A stretch of 64,000 bases of DNA from Dyadobacter fermentans (GTDB lineage Bacteria > Bacteroidota > Bacteroidia > Cytophagales > Spirosomataceae): the NCBI RefSeq assembly GCF_019924045.1, contig NZ_JAHXBN010000032.1:62001-126000 (forward strand), written 5' to 3'. The position numbers and the translations under genes are program-made. Of this stretch, positions 1 through 7,096 are shown piece by piece; within the stretch, counting starts at the first letter, position 1; each line of letters begins with the position of its first letter. The notes beneath the pieces were generated by a model. It saw nothing but the letters and a program-made list of their open reading frames with translations, did no database searches and was not told the origin of the DNA.

Positions 1-3
1 ATT

Positions 4-369
4 ATGAAAAAGCTGTTCACAACACTACTTGCGTTCCTATGTTCCAGCACATTGTATGCTTCAACCGGCGCCATTGAAGATAAAATTGCGGACGTCGCAT
101 CCTGGATTATATTACTTGTGCTGCCCTTTGCCGGAATATTTCTTTTCTGGAAAGTACACATCTATCCTGAAAAAGTAGCAGAGAAGAAAAACCATCCTCA
201 ATTAAATGCCATTAAGAGCATGTGCCTGCTATCACTGGTTTTTGGTGGCCTTCTCTGGCCAGTCGCTCTGATTTGGGCTAATTACAACTACCAAAAAGAG
301 CATTCTTCTTCGCCCTCAGATCAAGTGAATGAGCACTCTGCCTCCACAGCCGAAGACGAAACTAAATAA
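4..369 (+). CDS. DUF3302 family inner-membrane protein (YiaW-like)
   Basis: This 121-residue protein begins with a hydrophobic, signal-like stretch (residues 1-20). Two membrane segments follow at about 33-52 and 74-95, separated by a short basic loop reading EKKNHPQLNAIK, and the tail is Ser/Glu-rich. The loop and the WPVALIWA segment resemble DUF3302 proteins such as E. coli YiaW. In that family the gene sits beside an HlyD-type adaptor (YiaV), exactly as here, where the adaptor starts 47 bp downstream. The exact role is unknown; a helper of the export system is inferred from the neighbourhood. The start lies at the window edge, so the promoter and any upstream partner are not visible. Confidence 0.75.
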   Translation: MKKLFTTLLAFLCSSTLYASTGAIEDKIADVASWIILLVLPFAGIFLFWKVHIYPEKVAEKKNHPQLNAIKSMCLLSLVFGGLLWPVALIWANYNYQKEHSSSPSDQVNEHSASTAEDETK

Positions 370-415
370 GGTATAGCACCATCGAAAACAACTAAATATT
401 CAAATCTAAGAAACC

Positions 416-1573
416 ATGTTAGAATTACTAATAGGAATATACGCTGGCATTTGCTGGCTTCTGATTAAAAAGCTGAAATTAATTCCCTGGAACTTCACCA
501 CACAGGTAGTCGTGTTTTCCCTCCCAATTTTCGGTTCGATAGCTTTGATATTAAGCCTCAATTACTTTTGCCCCATCACATCGGATGTAAAAGTGGGTAA
601 CAGAAGCGTGGATATCACCACACAAGCATTGGGAAAAGTTAAAAAAGTATACGTAAAGACGAACGAGGAAGTCACGAAAGGAGATACGCTATTCACGCTC
701 GATCCCGTACCATTTCAACAAGAGATAGAATCTCTCGAGGCGCAGATCAGCAACATGAGATCGACAGTCTCATCATACAATTCGGATATAGACGCGTCTC
801 AGAAAAATATAGCCAGCCTTCAAACACAGCTTAGCCTAAGTAACAAGAGGATAAAACAGTATCAAGAATTAGTGGCCGCGGGTGCAGCCAATCGTTTTGA
901 CCTGGAACAGGCTATGGCCACCTCACAAGATCTGGAATCCAGAATTAGCGCAGCTCGCGCACAGCAATCGTCTTTAAAAACCAAATACTATTCAACCCAT
1001 AACGGAGAAAACGCATCGATCGCGGAGCTCAAAGCAAAATTGGAGCAAGCCAAATGGAACCTTTCGCAAACAGTTGTTCTGGCCCCCACCGATGGGCTCA
1101 TTCCTAACGTTCAGCTGAATGAAGGCGCTATCATGGCCCCATTCAAATCGGCCTTTGTCTTAATCCAAAAACAGCAATCCATCATCGCTTTTTTCTCTCA
1201 AAACGAATTAGAAGCAGTGAAGACCGGCAATGAAGTTGAACTGGCTCTCAAAACTGCACCGGGAAAAGTAGTGAAAGCGAAATTGGAATATGTCGTTGAC
1301 GCTACCAGTCAGGGAATCATGAATAATGCCGGAGGAATGATCGGAGCCAACGGAGCGACGGCCGGGATTCCGAACACGGCACGAGAATTACCGGAGACGG
1401 ACGGTAAACTGATAGCAAAATTTGTCCTGGACGAAGCAGAAGAGGCTTTGACAGTCGGTGCAAGGGGTACCGCGGTCATCTATTCCGATAACCTGAAAGC
1501 GCTGCACCTTGTCCGAAAAGTGATGGTGCGCGTAACCAGCAAGCTGAACTACCTAATCCCAAAACTGCACTAA
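416..1573 (+). CDS. HlyD family membrane-fusion protein (YiaV/EmrA-like)
   Basis: A 385-residue periplasmic adaptor of a tripartite export system. Two hydrophobic segments (about 3-18 and 28-50) anchor the N-terminus. A lipoyl-like beta domain follows near 65-100 (GKVKKVYVKTNEEV), then a long coiled-coil hairpin at about 100-195 rich in Gln, Ser and Ala, then the second lipoyl half (LAPTDGLIPNVQLNEGAI, near 220) and a beta-barrel region. The order is typical of HlyD/EmrA proteins. It lies between DUF3302 and a TolC-type outer-membrane factor 1 bp downstream, so the three form one operon. No inner-membrane pump gene is visible, as is usual for YiaVW-type loci. The DNA reads AT-richer than genes after 6 kb, which may indicate transfer. 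Confidence 0.85.
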   Translation: MLELLIGIYAGICWLLIKKLKLIPWNFTTQVVVFSLPIFGSIALILSLNYFCPITSDVKVGNRSVDITTQALGKVKKVYVKTNEEVTKGDTLFTLDPVPFQQEIESLEAQISNMRSTVSSYNSDIDASQKNIASLQTQLSLSNKRIKQYQELVAAGAANRFDLEQAMATSQDLESRISAARAQQSSLKTKYYSTHNGENASIAELKAKLEQAKWNLSQTVVLAPTDGLIPNVQLNEGAIMAPFKSAFVLIQKQQSIIAFFSQNELEAVKTGNEVELALKTAPGKVVKAKLEYVVDATSQGIMNNAGGMIGANGATAGIPNTARELPETDGKLIAKFVLDEAEEALTVGARGTAVIYSDNLKALHLVRKVMVRVTSKLNYLIPKLH

Positions 1574-1574
1574 G

Positions 1575-2972
1575 ATGTTTAAGAAAATAGGTATAGCCGG
1601 CCTCATTACTTTCAGTCTCAGCTCCTGCATTGGTTATAAAAGTGCCGCTCCCGAAAGGATGAATGTTTTAAAAAACACTAGTGAAATAAAAGGGAATACT
1701 AAAATTCCGGATAAGTGGATTCAACATAAAGAGCGAGACAGTATTGAATTTTCCTACCAGTGGATGAAAGAACTAGTGAGTCCGGAGCTCGAATCTTTGA
1801 TACAAGAAGGTCTTGATCACAATGCGGACATAGTCATTTCCAAGGAAAAGCTCCATCAGATAGAATTGTCAATGGATATTGCCGGGAGCAATCTGTATCC
1901 AAGTGTCAACGCGCTGGCGAATACAAGTAACAACATTGTAAGCGGCAGCCACATTGGAAACCTGCAAATCAAATCCAGTTGGGAGATTGACCTATGGGGG
2001 AAGAATAAATCAGCACAGATGTCGATAATAAGCCAGTATTATTCGTCGGCATTCCAGCAAAAAATGTTGGAACAATCCATAGCTGCGATGATTGCCAAAT
2101 CATACTTTCTGAATATCGCAGGGCAATATCAGGAACAAAAGATTACTCAATATATTACCGCCACGGACGGTTTAAAAAACATCTATTCGATACAGAATAA
2201 GATAGGAATCGCCAATTCGCTTGATATTTCCAATATTGAAGCCGAAATCATCCTGTTAAACTCCTATTTAGAAAAGGTCAAAAATGCTAATTCACAATCC
2301 CGCAGAAACTTAGAGATACTTTGTGGAAGGTATCCGGAAGATCTGTTAAAAGTGAACGCCGAATTTTCGCCCCTCATGCAGAAAGTACCGTCACAATTCC
2401 CGCTGAGTATTTTAGAAAATAGGTCCGATATTATGGCATGGCAGTTTCAGATAGAAAGAAGCTTTTACGACGTACAAGAAGCCAAAGCGGCCCGGTTGCC
2501 CTCGATCAATATCAGCGCGGGCTTCGGCGCGGCCGAAACCAACGTTGCTGGCATAAGCAATCTTTTCTCCAATCCATTGATCAGGGTTGGTAGCGGGCTA
2601 ACAACGCCTATTTTCAACGGAGGCAAACTCAAAAAAAATGTAGAAATAAAAACTTCCGAACAACAACAAGTGATAGAGCAGTATTCCAAATCCGTTCTTA
2701 CAGCTTTCGGCGAGGTAGAATCCGCCCTGGCCAATCTGAGCTCGATGGATAGGCAAAATAGTCTTCAACAAGATGCCATATTAACACTTCAAAAGAATAT
2801 AGAACTCACAAAAAAGCAAATTCAAGTGGGAAACAACAACAACCTGGCTTTACTCCAAAAGCAGAGAGACCTCATCAAAAAAGAAATGAACAGCATTGAT
2901 CTCAACCTGCAACAACGAGTTGAGAGAGTGAATCTTTACATGGCGTTAGGCGCGAATGGGTTGGATCAATAA
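1575..2972 (+). CDS. TolC/NodT family outer-membrane efflux lipoprotein
   Basis: A 465-residue outer-membrane factor. A lipoprotein signal ends in the lipobox LSSC, with acylated Cys at residue 18. The body has the duplicated OEP repeat: helical coiled-coil regions near 190-250 and 370-450, with the segments SSWEIDLWGKNKSAQ and LTTPIFNGGKLKKNVEIK that mark the beta-strands of NodT-type channels. The C-terminus RVERVNLYMALG is the usual family ending. It would form the trimeric channel for the HlyD-like adaptor encoded 1 bp upstream. Immediately after the stop codon, in another frame, is a short stretch that looks like the tail of a second homologue. Confidence 0.88.
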   Translation: MFKKIGIAGLITFSLSSCIGYKSAAPERMNVLKNTSEIKGNTKIPDKWIQHKERDSIEFSYQWMKELVSPELESLIQEGLDHNADIVISKEKLHQIELSMDIAGSNLYPSVNALANTSNNIVSGSHIGNLQIKSSWEIDLWGKNKSAQMSIISQYYSSAFQQKMLEQSIAAMIAKSYFLNIAGQYQEQKITQYITATDGLKNIYSIQNKIGIANSLDISNIEAEIILLNSYLEKVKNANSQSRRNLEILCGRYPEDLLKVNAEFSPLMQKVPSQFPLSILENRSDIMAWQFQIERSFYDVQEAKAARLPSINISAGFGAAETNVAGISNLFSNPLIRVGSGLTTPIFNGGKLKKNVEIKTSEQQQVIEQYSKSVLTAFGEVESALANLSSMDRQNSLQQDAILTLQKNIELTKKQIQVGNNNNLALLQKQRDLIKKEMNSIDLNLQQRVERVNLYMALGANGLDQ

Positions 2973-3088
2973 ATTTCTTGTCGCTTCTCTCGCTTCGAAA
3001 ACAGGAGCAGATCCAGACCGACTTTGTAGTGCTCAATTCGGTGAGTCTGGCAGAGAGAAGTGTGGACATTGTCAAAGTGCGGCCATGA
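2973..3088 (+). pseudogene. Possible remnant of a second TolC-type C-terminus
   Basis: Between the TolC-like gene and the convergent acyltransferase is an open frame, shifted against the upstream gene. It has no start codon and ends in TGA at 3086-3088. It reads LRKQEQIQTDFVVLNSVSLA followed by ERSVDIVKV. By eye this lines up with the last 30 residues of the intact neighbour (LQKQRDLIKKEMNSIDLNLQ, then QRVERVNLY) at the L-KQ and ER-V positions. The stop is exactly tail-to-tail with the acyltransferase stop inside the palindrome TGATCA. A real convergent gene pair elsewhere in this window has the same arrangement. The most economical reading is the surviving end of an older gene whose front was replaced. 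Similarity is weak and judged by eye. Confidence 0.3.
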
Positions 3089-4021
3089 TCAATATGAAGA
3101 TGAGTGGATAGCACCCACTACCGGACTTTTCCACCGGTTATGTGACCATAGCCAGTAAGATGGCGCGCGGCTGATGCTATTTTCCAGAAAATGATAGTAG
3201 GATTTTGTAATGCTCAAGGGCGTTGACCGGTCAGGGTGCTCCATCAGCCGAAATGTGAACTCGTAGCTGAAACGAGACTTTTTTTGAGATTCAACGTACA
3301 CGACTGCCGCCTGCGATGAAGCCGCCATCCGTTCTCCTCCCGTTTGAACGGCAGTATCCTGGTCCAGGAATGAAATATGAAATTTGTCACTGCCAGGCGC
3401 AGGCCGCTGATCTGCGATGACCACCAGTAAGTTTGGGATAGCAGTTTGGCGCAACAGCGACAACGCTTGCCGGTAAAATCCCTTCTTAGGAATAAGTTTG
3501 ACTCCCAGGAACGAACGCAACCTGATCATCATCCTGTCGAGCAGACCATTTTTGATCGGCGAGTAGGCTGTATAAACCGGATAGTCCGTTACTTGGGGAA
3601 GATTAATCAGATATTCCCAGTTCCCGTAGTGCGACGCGAAGACTATTACCGGTCGCTGGTCGGCATGGAGCGATTCCAGAACTTCCGGATTGATATACTT
3701 CGCCAGGCGCTTTCTAAGCCTTTCGGACGCCAGATAAAACAAAAAAGGTTCGAGCAACAGATCGCTCATGTGGCGGTAATATGCGCTCGTAAGCTTGCGG
3801 ATCTCCCCGGCCGATTTAGTGGGGAAAGAACTTGTCAGATTTTTACGGATCACTGTTTTCCGGTATTGCAGTACAAACCGAAGCAATAAGGAAAGTAAAA
3901 CTGAAAGGAATGAGGTCAGGCAAAGCAGCGATTTACTCAAAAGGGTAGCTGGCAGATCTGTTAATAGCTGCGCTATTGTTCGCCCTAGCGATCTCGGGTA
4001 TTGCGGGATGGTGGATTTCAT
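3089..4021 (-). CDS. Lysophospholipid/lipid A acyltransferase (LpxL/HtrB-like)
   Basis: A 310-residue member of the LpxL/HtrB acyltransferase family, which adds a secondary acyl chain to lipid A at the inner membrane. There is a hydrophobic N-terminal anchor at about 28-52. The catalytic motif H-x4-E/D appears as HYGNWE (His131, Glu136). A second conserved block follows (ADQRPAPGSDKFHISFLDQD, near 205-225) ending in TGGERMA, which corresponds to the family's substrate-binding region. Length fits the family. The gene stands alone: a terminator separates it from the cold-shock gene upstream on the same strand. Its stop codon abuts the TGA of the remnant frame opposite. Confidence 0.85.
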   Translation of the reverse strand: MKSTIPQYPRSLGRTIAQLLTDLPATLLSKSLLCLTSFLSVLLSLLLRFVLQYRKTVIRKNLTSSFPTKSAGEIRKLTSAYYRHMSDLLLEPFLFYLASERLRKRLAKYINPEVLESLHADQRPVIVFASHYGNWEYLINLPQVTDYPVYTAYSPIKNGLLDRMMIRLRSFLGVKLIPKKGFYRQALSLLRQTAIPNLLVVIADQRPAPGSDKFHISFLDQDTAVQTGGERMAASSQAAVVYVESQKKSRFSYEFTFRLMEHPDRSTPLSITKSYYHFLENSISRAPSYWLWSHNRWKSPVVGAIHSSSY

Positions 4022-4030
4022 CTGTATGGT

Positions 4031-4064
4031 CTAAAACAAAAAATCCTCCGCACCGGGAGGATTT
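4031..4064 (-). terminator. Intrinsic terminator of the cold-shock gene
   Basis: A perfect 9-bp stem (4041-4049 with 4056-4064, AAATCCTCC/GGAGGATTT) with a 6-nt loop. On the minus strand it is followed by TTTGTTTTAG. It lies 25 bp after the cold-shock stop codon and before the acyltransferase start. Confidence 0.85.
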
Positions 4065-4088
4065 CTATGCTTTTTATGGCCTGGCCGC

Positions 4089-4280
4089 TTAGATAATAGT
4101 TACATTAACTGCGTTCAGGCCTTTTCTACCTTCTTCAATTTCGTAAGACACACTGTCATTCTCACGGATATCATCATTAAGACCTGTGGTGTGTACAAAA
4201 ATGTCATCTCCGCCATTTTCCGGAGCAATGAAACCAAACCCTTTGGTATCATTAAAAAACTTAACCGTTCCTCTATTCAT
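4089..4280 (-). CDS. Cold-shock protein (CspA family)
   Basis: A 63-residue single cold-shock domain, a five-stranded OB fold that binds single-stranded RNA and DNA and melts RNA structure. Both nucleic-acid motifs are present: KGFGFI (RNP1, residues 13-18) and DIFVH (RNP2, about 26-30). The start MNRGTVKFFND is the usual family opening. The gene is monocistronic, with a promoter just upstream (-7 TACATTTG at 4310-4303) and its own terminator downstream. The 5' leader seems short (about 15 nt), unlike the long thermosensing leader of E. coli cspA, so a cold switch of that type is not evident. Confidence 0.95.
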   Translation of the reverse strand: MNRGTVKFFNDTKGFGFIAPENGGDDIFVHTTGLNDDIRENDSVSYEIEEGRKGLNAVNVTII

Positions 4281-4302
4281 AACTTTATTTTAAAATATTT
4301 AT

Positions 4303-4330
4303 CAAATGTAAAATAAAATTTTGACAACAA
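4303..4330 (-). promoter_or_regulatory. Bacteroidota-type promoter of the cold-shock gene
   Basis: The minus strand carries TACATTTG at 4310-4303, matching the TAnnTTTG -7 box. TTG lies at 4330-4328, 17 bp further upstream, slightly shorter than the usual 19-21. The predicted start of transcription is about 15 nt before the cold-shock ATG. Confidence 0.6.
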
Positions 4331-4419
4331 AAATGTTTTTAGAAATATTTAGAATAATATTTTATTCTTCACAAAATAGGCTACCTTCCAGAAATTCTTT
4401 ATTTAACTTGAATTCTGTA

Positions 4420-4866
4420 ATGCAAAACCTGCTAGATATCGATTTAAATCCCGACTTTTGGGGTATTCGCGAACACTGTCTGGAAAAGTTGCGGCCTTCT
4501 CACATGGAGCATCTTGAAAGCTTGATTCGAAAATATCCTACGTTGCTATCCGGAGCCTTTTTTCTCCGGTCGACATCCCGGAATGGAACCATTTTTAGCT
4601 ACCCGGACGACGAAACCGGCGATAAGGAGGTAATCGCTTGGTCGCGCATCTCGGACGACCATGAAATACTATGTGCTACAAACCTGAACCAGGAAAAATA
4701 CGCTTTTGTATACGTTACAGTCGATGAGGTGATGCACCCTATTGAAAGCTCAATGAAGTGCTTGTTTGCCTCGGACTTGAGTCCGGCTGAATTAAATATT
4801 GAAGTAAGAAACGGGAAGGCAATCCGACTGACCATACCTCCGCACGCGTTGGTGATTTATAGTTGA
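4420..4866 (+). CDS. Detached alpha-amylase C-terminal beta-domain protein
   Basis: A 148-residue reading frame resembling only the C-terminal part of alpha-amylase family (GH13) enzymes. That region has the pattern xxLIRKYPTLLxGxFFLRxTS, then EVIAWSRISDDHEILCATNL (amylases: VLAWSRxxxDxEVLCAxN), then a YVTVDE strand and a closing IPPHALVIYS strand (amylases: VPPxxxxIYE). The catalytic TIM barrel is absent, and there is no room for it upstream, where the divergent cold-shock gene lies. It is therefore either a decayed remnant or a free-standing carbohydrate-binding-like domain. The frame is open upstream to 4321 with another ATG at 4333; 4420 was chosen because the earlier part is AT-rich and does not look coding. 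The assignment is by eye. Confidence 0.5.
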   Translation: MQNLLDIDLNPDFWGIREHCLEKLRPSHMEHLESLIRKYPTLLSGAFFLRSTSRNGTIFSYPDDETGDKEVIAWSRISDDHEILCATNLNQEKYAFVYVTVDEVMHPIESSMKCLFASDLSPAELNIEVRNGKAIRLTIPPHALVIYS

Positions 4867-4923
4867 ACAAGTGATGGGCTTTGATTCACTATGAACGGCC
4901 CGCATTACACCGATCGCCGGAAT

Positions 4924-5340
4924 TCAGGAGGGGATAGCGCATACCTGCCAATAATCCATAATGGCTTTCAGCGTCGAAATAAGCTCCTTTGGTGAACTGG
5001 GTTTAATGATGTAGCCTTGTGCCAGCTTGCTGTACACGTCGATGATCAGCTCGTGAGTTGCCCGATTCGTCAGATAAAGGTAGGGGACACCCGTCCGCCT
5101 TATTTCTATGTCGGTGCTTAGCTGTGAATTAAGGTCGACGCCATCCATATAAGGAAGGTCAATGTCAGACAGTATCAGGAAAGGTTCGGCATATGGAGCC
5201 CTCATGTAGGCTAATACTGACGCTCCGTCCTCGAAATAGGCCCTTCGGTTGGGATAACTTAGCTTTTCAAATACGTATTCCAGCACATTTCTATCCTCTT
5301 CGTTATCCTCAATAATGATGATTTCTCCGTCTCTGTTCAT
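4924..5340 (-). CDS. Single-domain response regulator (CheY-like receiver)
   Basis: A 138-residue stand-alone receiver domain with no output domain. The acidic pair is E11-D12 (IIIEDNEED). The phospho-acceptor is Asp59 in LSDIDLPYMDG, the switch Thr is T91 (YLYLTN) and the conserved Lys is K113 in YIIKPSSP. All catalytic positions are present, so it should be phosphorylated. Such proteins (Rcp1-like) pass phosphate between kinases and effectors or bind a partner protein. No kinase gene is adjacent, so it is an orphan whose partner must be elsewhere. It is probably monocistronic. Confidence 0.9.
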   Translation of the reverse strand: MNRDGEIIIIEDNEEDRNVLEYVFEKLSYPNRRAYFEDGASVLAYMRAPYAEPFLILSDIDLPYMDGVDLNSQLSTDIEIRRTGVPYLYLTNRATHELIIDVYSKLAQGYIIKPSSPKELISTLKAIMDYWQVCAIPS

Positions 5341-5432
5341 TTGTAGGCGATGATTGGTAGGTGGCCAATTGAAGCAAAAACCTAGCCACAGTTAAGATCC
5401 CCTAAGGCTGGTCATAAGCAGGTGAAGGGCAG

Positions 5433-5473
5433 TAAACAAAAAGCGAGCCCTAGCAAATTGCATTTGGGCTCGC
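5433..5473 (-). terminator. Intrinsic terminator after the 57-residue ORF
   Basis: An 8-bp GC-rich stem, GCGAGCCC at 5443-5450 paired with GGGCTCGC at 5466-5473, followed on the minus strand by TTTTTGTTT. It lies 24 bp after the stop of the small minus-strand frame, which supports that frame being a gene. Confidence 0.8.
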
Positions 5474-5496
5474 CGCACACCGTTTTATTAAATCGA

Positions 5497-5670
5497 TCAG
5501 TTCAATGGAATTGGAATCAATTCCCTCTCAAAAAAAGCCAACATCTTTTTGTCACCGTCGCCGATTTCCTCACAATAGTAAATACGCTTCAAATACTTTT
5601 TGACCGTCAACCGCTTCCTGGGGTCCGTTAACAACGAGACCACCGAACCTACTAGATGTTTGTTTTCCAT
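5497..5670 (-). CDS. Small conserved-looking protein, 57 residues
   Basis: The minus strand has a 57-codon frame starting MENKHLVGSVVSLLTDPRKR and ending in FFERELIPIPLN. The composition is ordinary for a folded cytoplasmic protein: basic and amphipathic with an aromatic RIYYCEE core, no signal peptide and no membrane segment. It has its own intrinsic terminator 24 bp downstream. I do not recognise the family. The terminator placement and the sensible amino-acid make-up support a real gene. It has no operon partner, standing between the orphan receiver gene and the gene-poor stretch beside tRNA-Ala. Confidence 0.6.
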   Translation of the reverse strand: MENKHLVGSVVSLLTDPRKRLTVKKYLKRIYYCEEIGDGDKKMLAFFERELIPIPLN

Positions 5671-5914
5671 TCAGGAAGATAGGGAACTTAAATGGTTATA
5701 GCTAGGGCCACATCAATTAAATAACTGTTTTTCAACGTTTTATTTTCGATGGACTGATAAGGCAATCTTGTCGGCACGGAGGGAGAAACAATGACGATCC
5801 AAGCGATCCCCAAATGACTAACTACAAAATCTAAAAATTAGTAATTGCCATACCTCGAATTCTCAAAAACACTCGCCAAATCCTAGAAAAAATGTTCGAC
5901 CTATGTTCGACCTA
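5671..5914. other. Gene-poor stretch with an 11-bp tandem repeat
   Basis: About 240 bp with no credible gene, AT-rich, lying on the 3' side of tRNA-Ala. It contains two adjacent copies of ATGTTCGACCT (5892-5902 and 5903-5913) right beside the tRNA terminator. Its position just past a tRNA 3' end is where integrated elements usually sit, but no integrase gene or tRNA 3'-end duplicate is visible. Confidence 0.4.
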
Positions 5915-5951
5915 AAGAAAAAAACCACTCACAAAACATTTGTGAGTGGTT
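5915..5951 (-). terminator. Intrinsic terminator of tRNA-Ala
   Basis: A perfect 13-bp stem (5923-5935 with 5939-5951) closing a 3-nt loop, followed on the minus strand by TTTTTTTCTTT. It begins 11 bp after the tRNA 3' end. Confidence 0.9.
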
Positions 5952-5961
5952 GATTATCAAG

Positions 5962-6035
<74 letters not shown>

Positions 6036-6170
6036 ATTTCAAATATTACCAGCACTCAACTTAGCTACTGGCCCTCATTTGAGGAGTGCAAAGATGAAAC
6101 AGAGAATTTTCAGATGCAAGCGCCTGCGTGCGTTTTTTTATGTATTTCTAATATACATTCTATCTGCACG

Positions 6171-6347
6171 TCACCGTGAGCCCCCGCCGAACGCCTTTGC
6201 GAGTAGCCAGATTACGATGGCGATCACCCCTACAACGAGTATTACGCCTGTCCAGACACCCGTTTTGAAAATGTCGCCGATCAGCTCACAGCTCGTCAGT
6301 GTGAAGGACAAAAGAAGTATTATGAGAAGATTGATGTAAGCTTTCAT
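6171..6347 (-). CDS. Small membrane lipoprotein, 58 residues
   Basis: This minus-strand gene starts at 6347 with MKAYINLLIILLLSFTLTSC. That is a lipoprotein signal peptide with lipobox LTSC, giving acylated Cys at residue 20. A short linker (ELIGDIFKTG) leads into one membrane helix, VWTGVILVVGVIAIVIWLLA (about 31-50), and a Gly-rich end. Short proteins of this design (lipobox, then one helix) are common in Bacteroidota and usually have no assigned function. It probably sits in the cytoplasmic membrane. It is transcribed toward tRNA-Ala and is not obviously in an operon. Confidence 0.75.
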   Translation of the reverse strand: MKAYINLLIILLLSFTLTSCELIGDIFKTGVWTGVILVVGVIAIVIWLLAKAFGGGSR

Positions 6348-6421
6348 GAGAAGGAATCATTTAGGTTAGTGATGTTTCTAACCTTCAAAAACCATTCCAT
6401 AAAATATCGGGGCAATACTTA

Positions 6422-6946
6422 CTACTGATACAAATCCATCGGGATAAGGTTCTGACTATCGTTCAGCAGCAGTTTTTCGAAAAGGCGTACAGTCGCTTCG
6501 GCGTCACCGTGGGCGCGGTGCCGGTTTTCAATCATGATTTCCAGGCTTTCACACAAATTTCCCAGGCTGTACGATTTCAGACCGGGGAAAATTTTCCGGC
6601 TTAGCTGCACGGTACAAAGCAAATCGCGCTGGAAGTATTCATCCAATGCACCGAATTCCCGTTTGAGGAACCCGTAATCAAATTTCGCATTATGGGCTAC
6701 AAACCACGCGTCGCGGGTCATGGCCCTCACAGCATCCTGAACGTCGTAGAATGTCGGCGCGTCTTTCACCATTTCGTTATCGATCCCGGTAAGGCGGGTG
6801 ATAAATGGCGGAATGTACATTTCCGGATTAATTAGCGAATGAAAAAAGTCGACGATCCGGGTACCATCGTGTCTAAAAACGGCAATCTCTGTAATGCGTG
6901 AAGTTCCTCCCCCGCCCGTGGTCTCAATATCAACTATCGCATACAT
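6422..6946 (-). CDS. DnaQ-like 3'-5' exonuclease (DEDDh family)
   Basis: A 174-residue exonuclease domain like the proofreading epsilon subunit of DNA polymerase III. The motifs are in order: Exo I with D6 and E8 (YAIVDIETTG), Exo II HNAKFDYGFL (about 84-93) and Exo III HGDAEATVRLFE with the DEDDh histidine (near 145). The start is supported because the motif-I Asp lies 6 residues in, as usual. Many Bacteroidota homologues continue into a GIY-YIG (UvrC-like) nuclease domain; this one stops after the exonuclease. It stands alone, and a terminator separates it from the TonB gene upstream on the same strand. Its role could be proofreading or general DNA repair. Confidence 0.88.
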   Translation of the reverse strand: MYAIVDIETTGGGGTSRITEIAVFRHDGTRIVDFFHSLINPEMYIPPFITRLTGIDNEMVKDAPTFYDVQDAVRAMTRDAWFVAHNAKFDYGFLKREFGALDEYFQRDLLCTVQLSRKIFPGLKSYSLGNLCESLEIMIENRHRAHGDAEATVRLFEKLLLNDSQNLIPMDLYQ

Positions 6947-7020
6947 TAATTACTCACACTGAAATGGTTATTCATTAGTACTGTCATCGTCCGACCTGCG
7001 GCGGAAAATTTGAATAGTAC

Positions 7021-7056
7021 AAAAAAACGAAAAAATCCCCGCCGAAGCGAGGATTT
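7021..7056 (-). terminator. Intrinsic terminator of the TonB gene
   Basis: A 10-bp stem (7033-7042 with 7047-7056) capped by a TTCG tetraloop on the minus strand and followed by TTTTTTCGTTTTTTT. It lies about 40 bp after the TonB stop codon. Confidence 0.9.
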
Positions 7057-7096
7057 TCTTCAATAACAGGGAGGCATCTACGCAAGAAGGCGATGA

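Noticed and set aside
5422..5631. 69-codon plus-strand frame in the stretch before tRNA-Ala
   Set aside because: It begins in the terminator hairpin and is antisense to the better-supported 57-residue gene.
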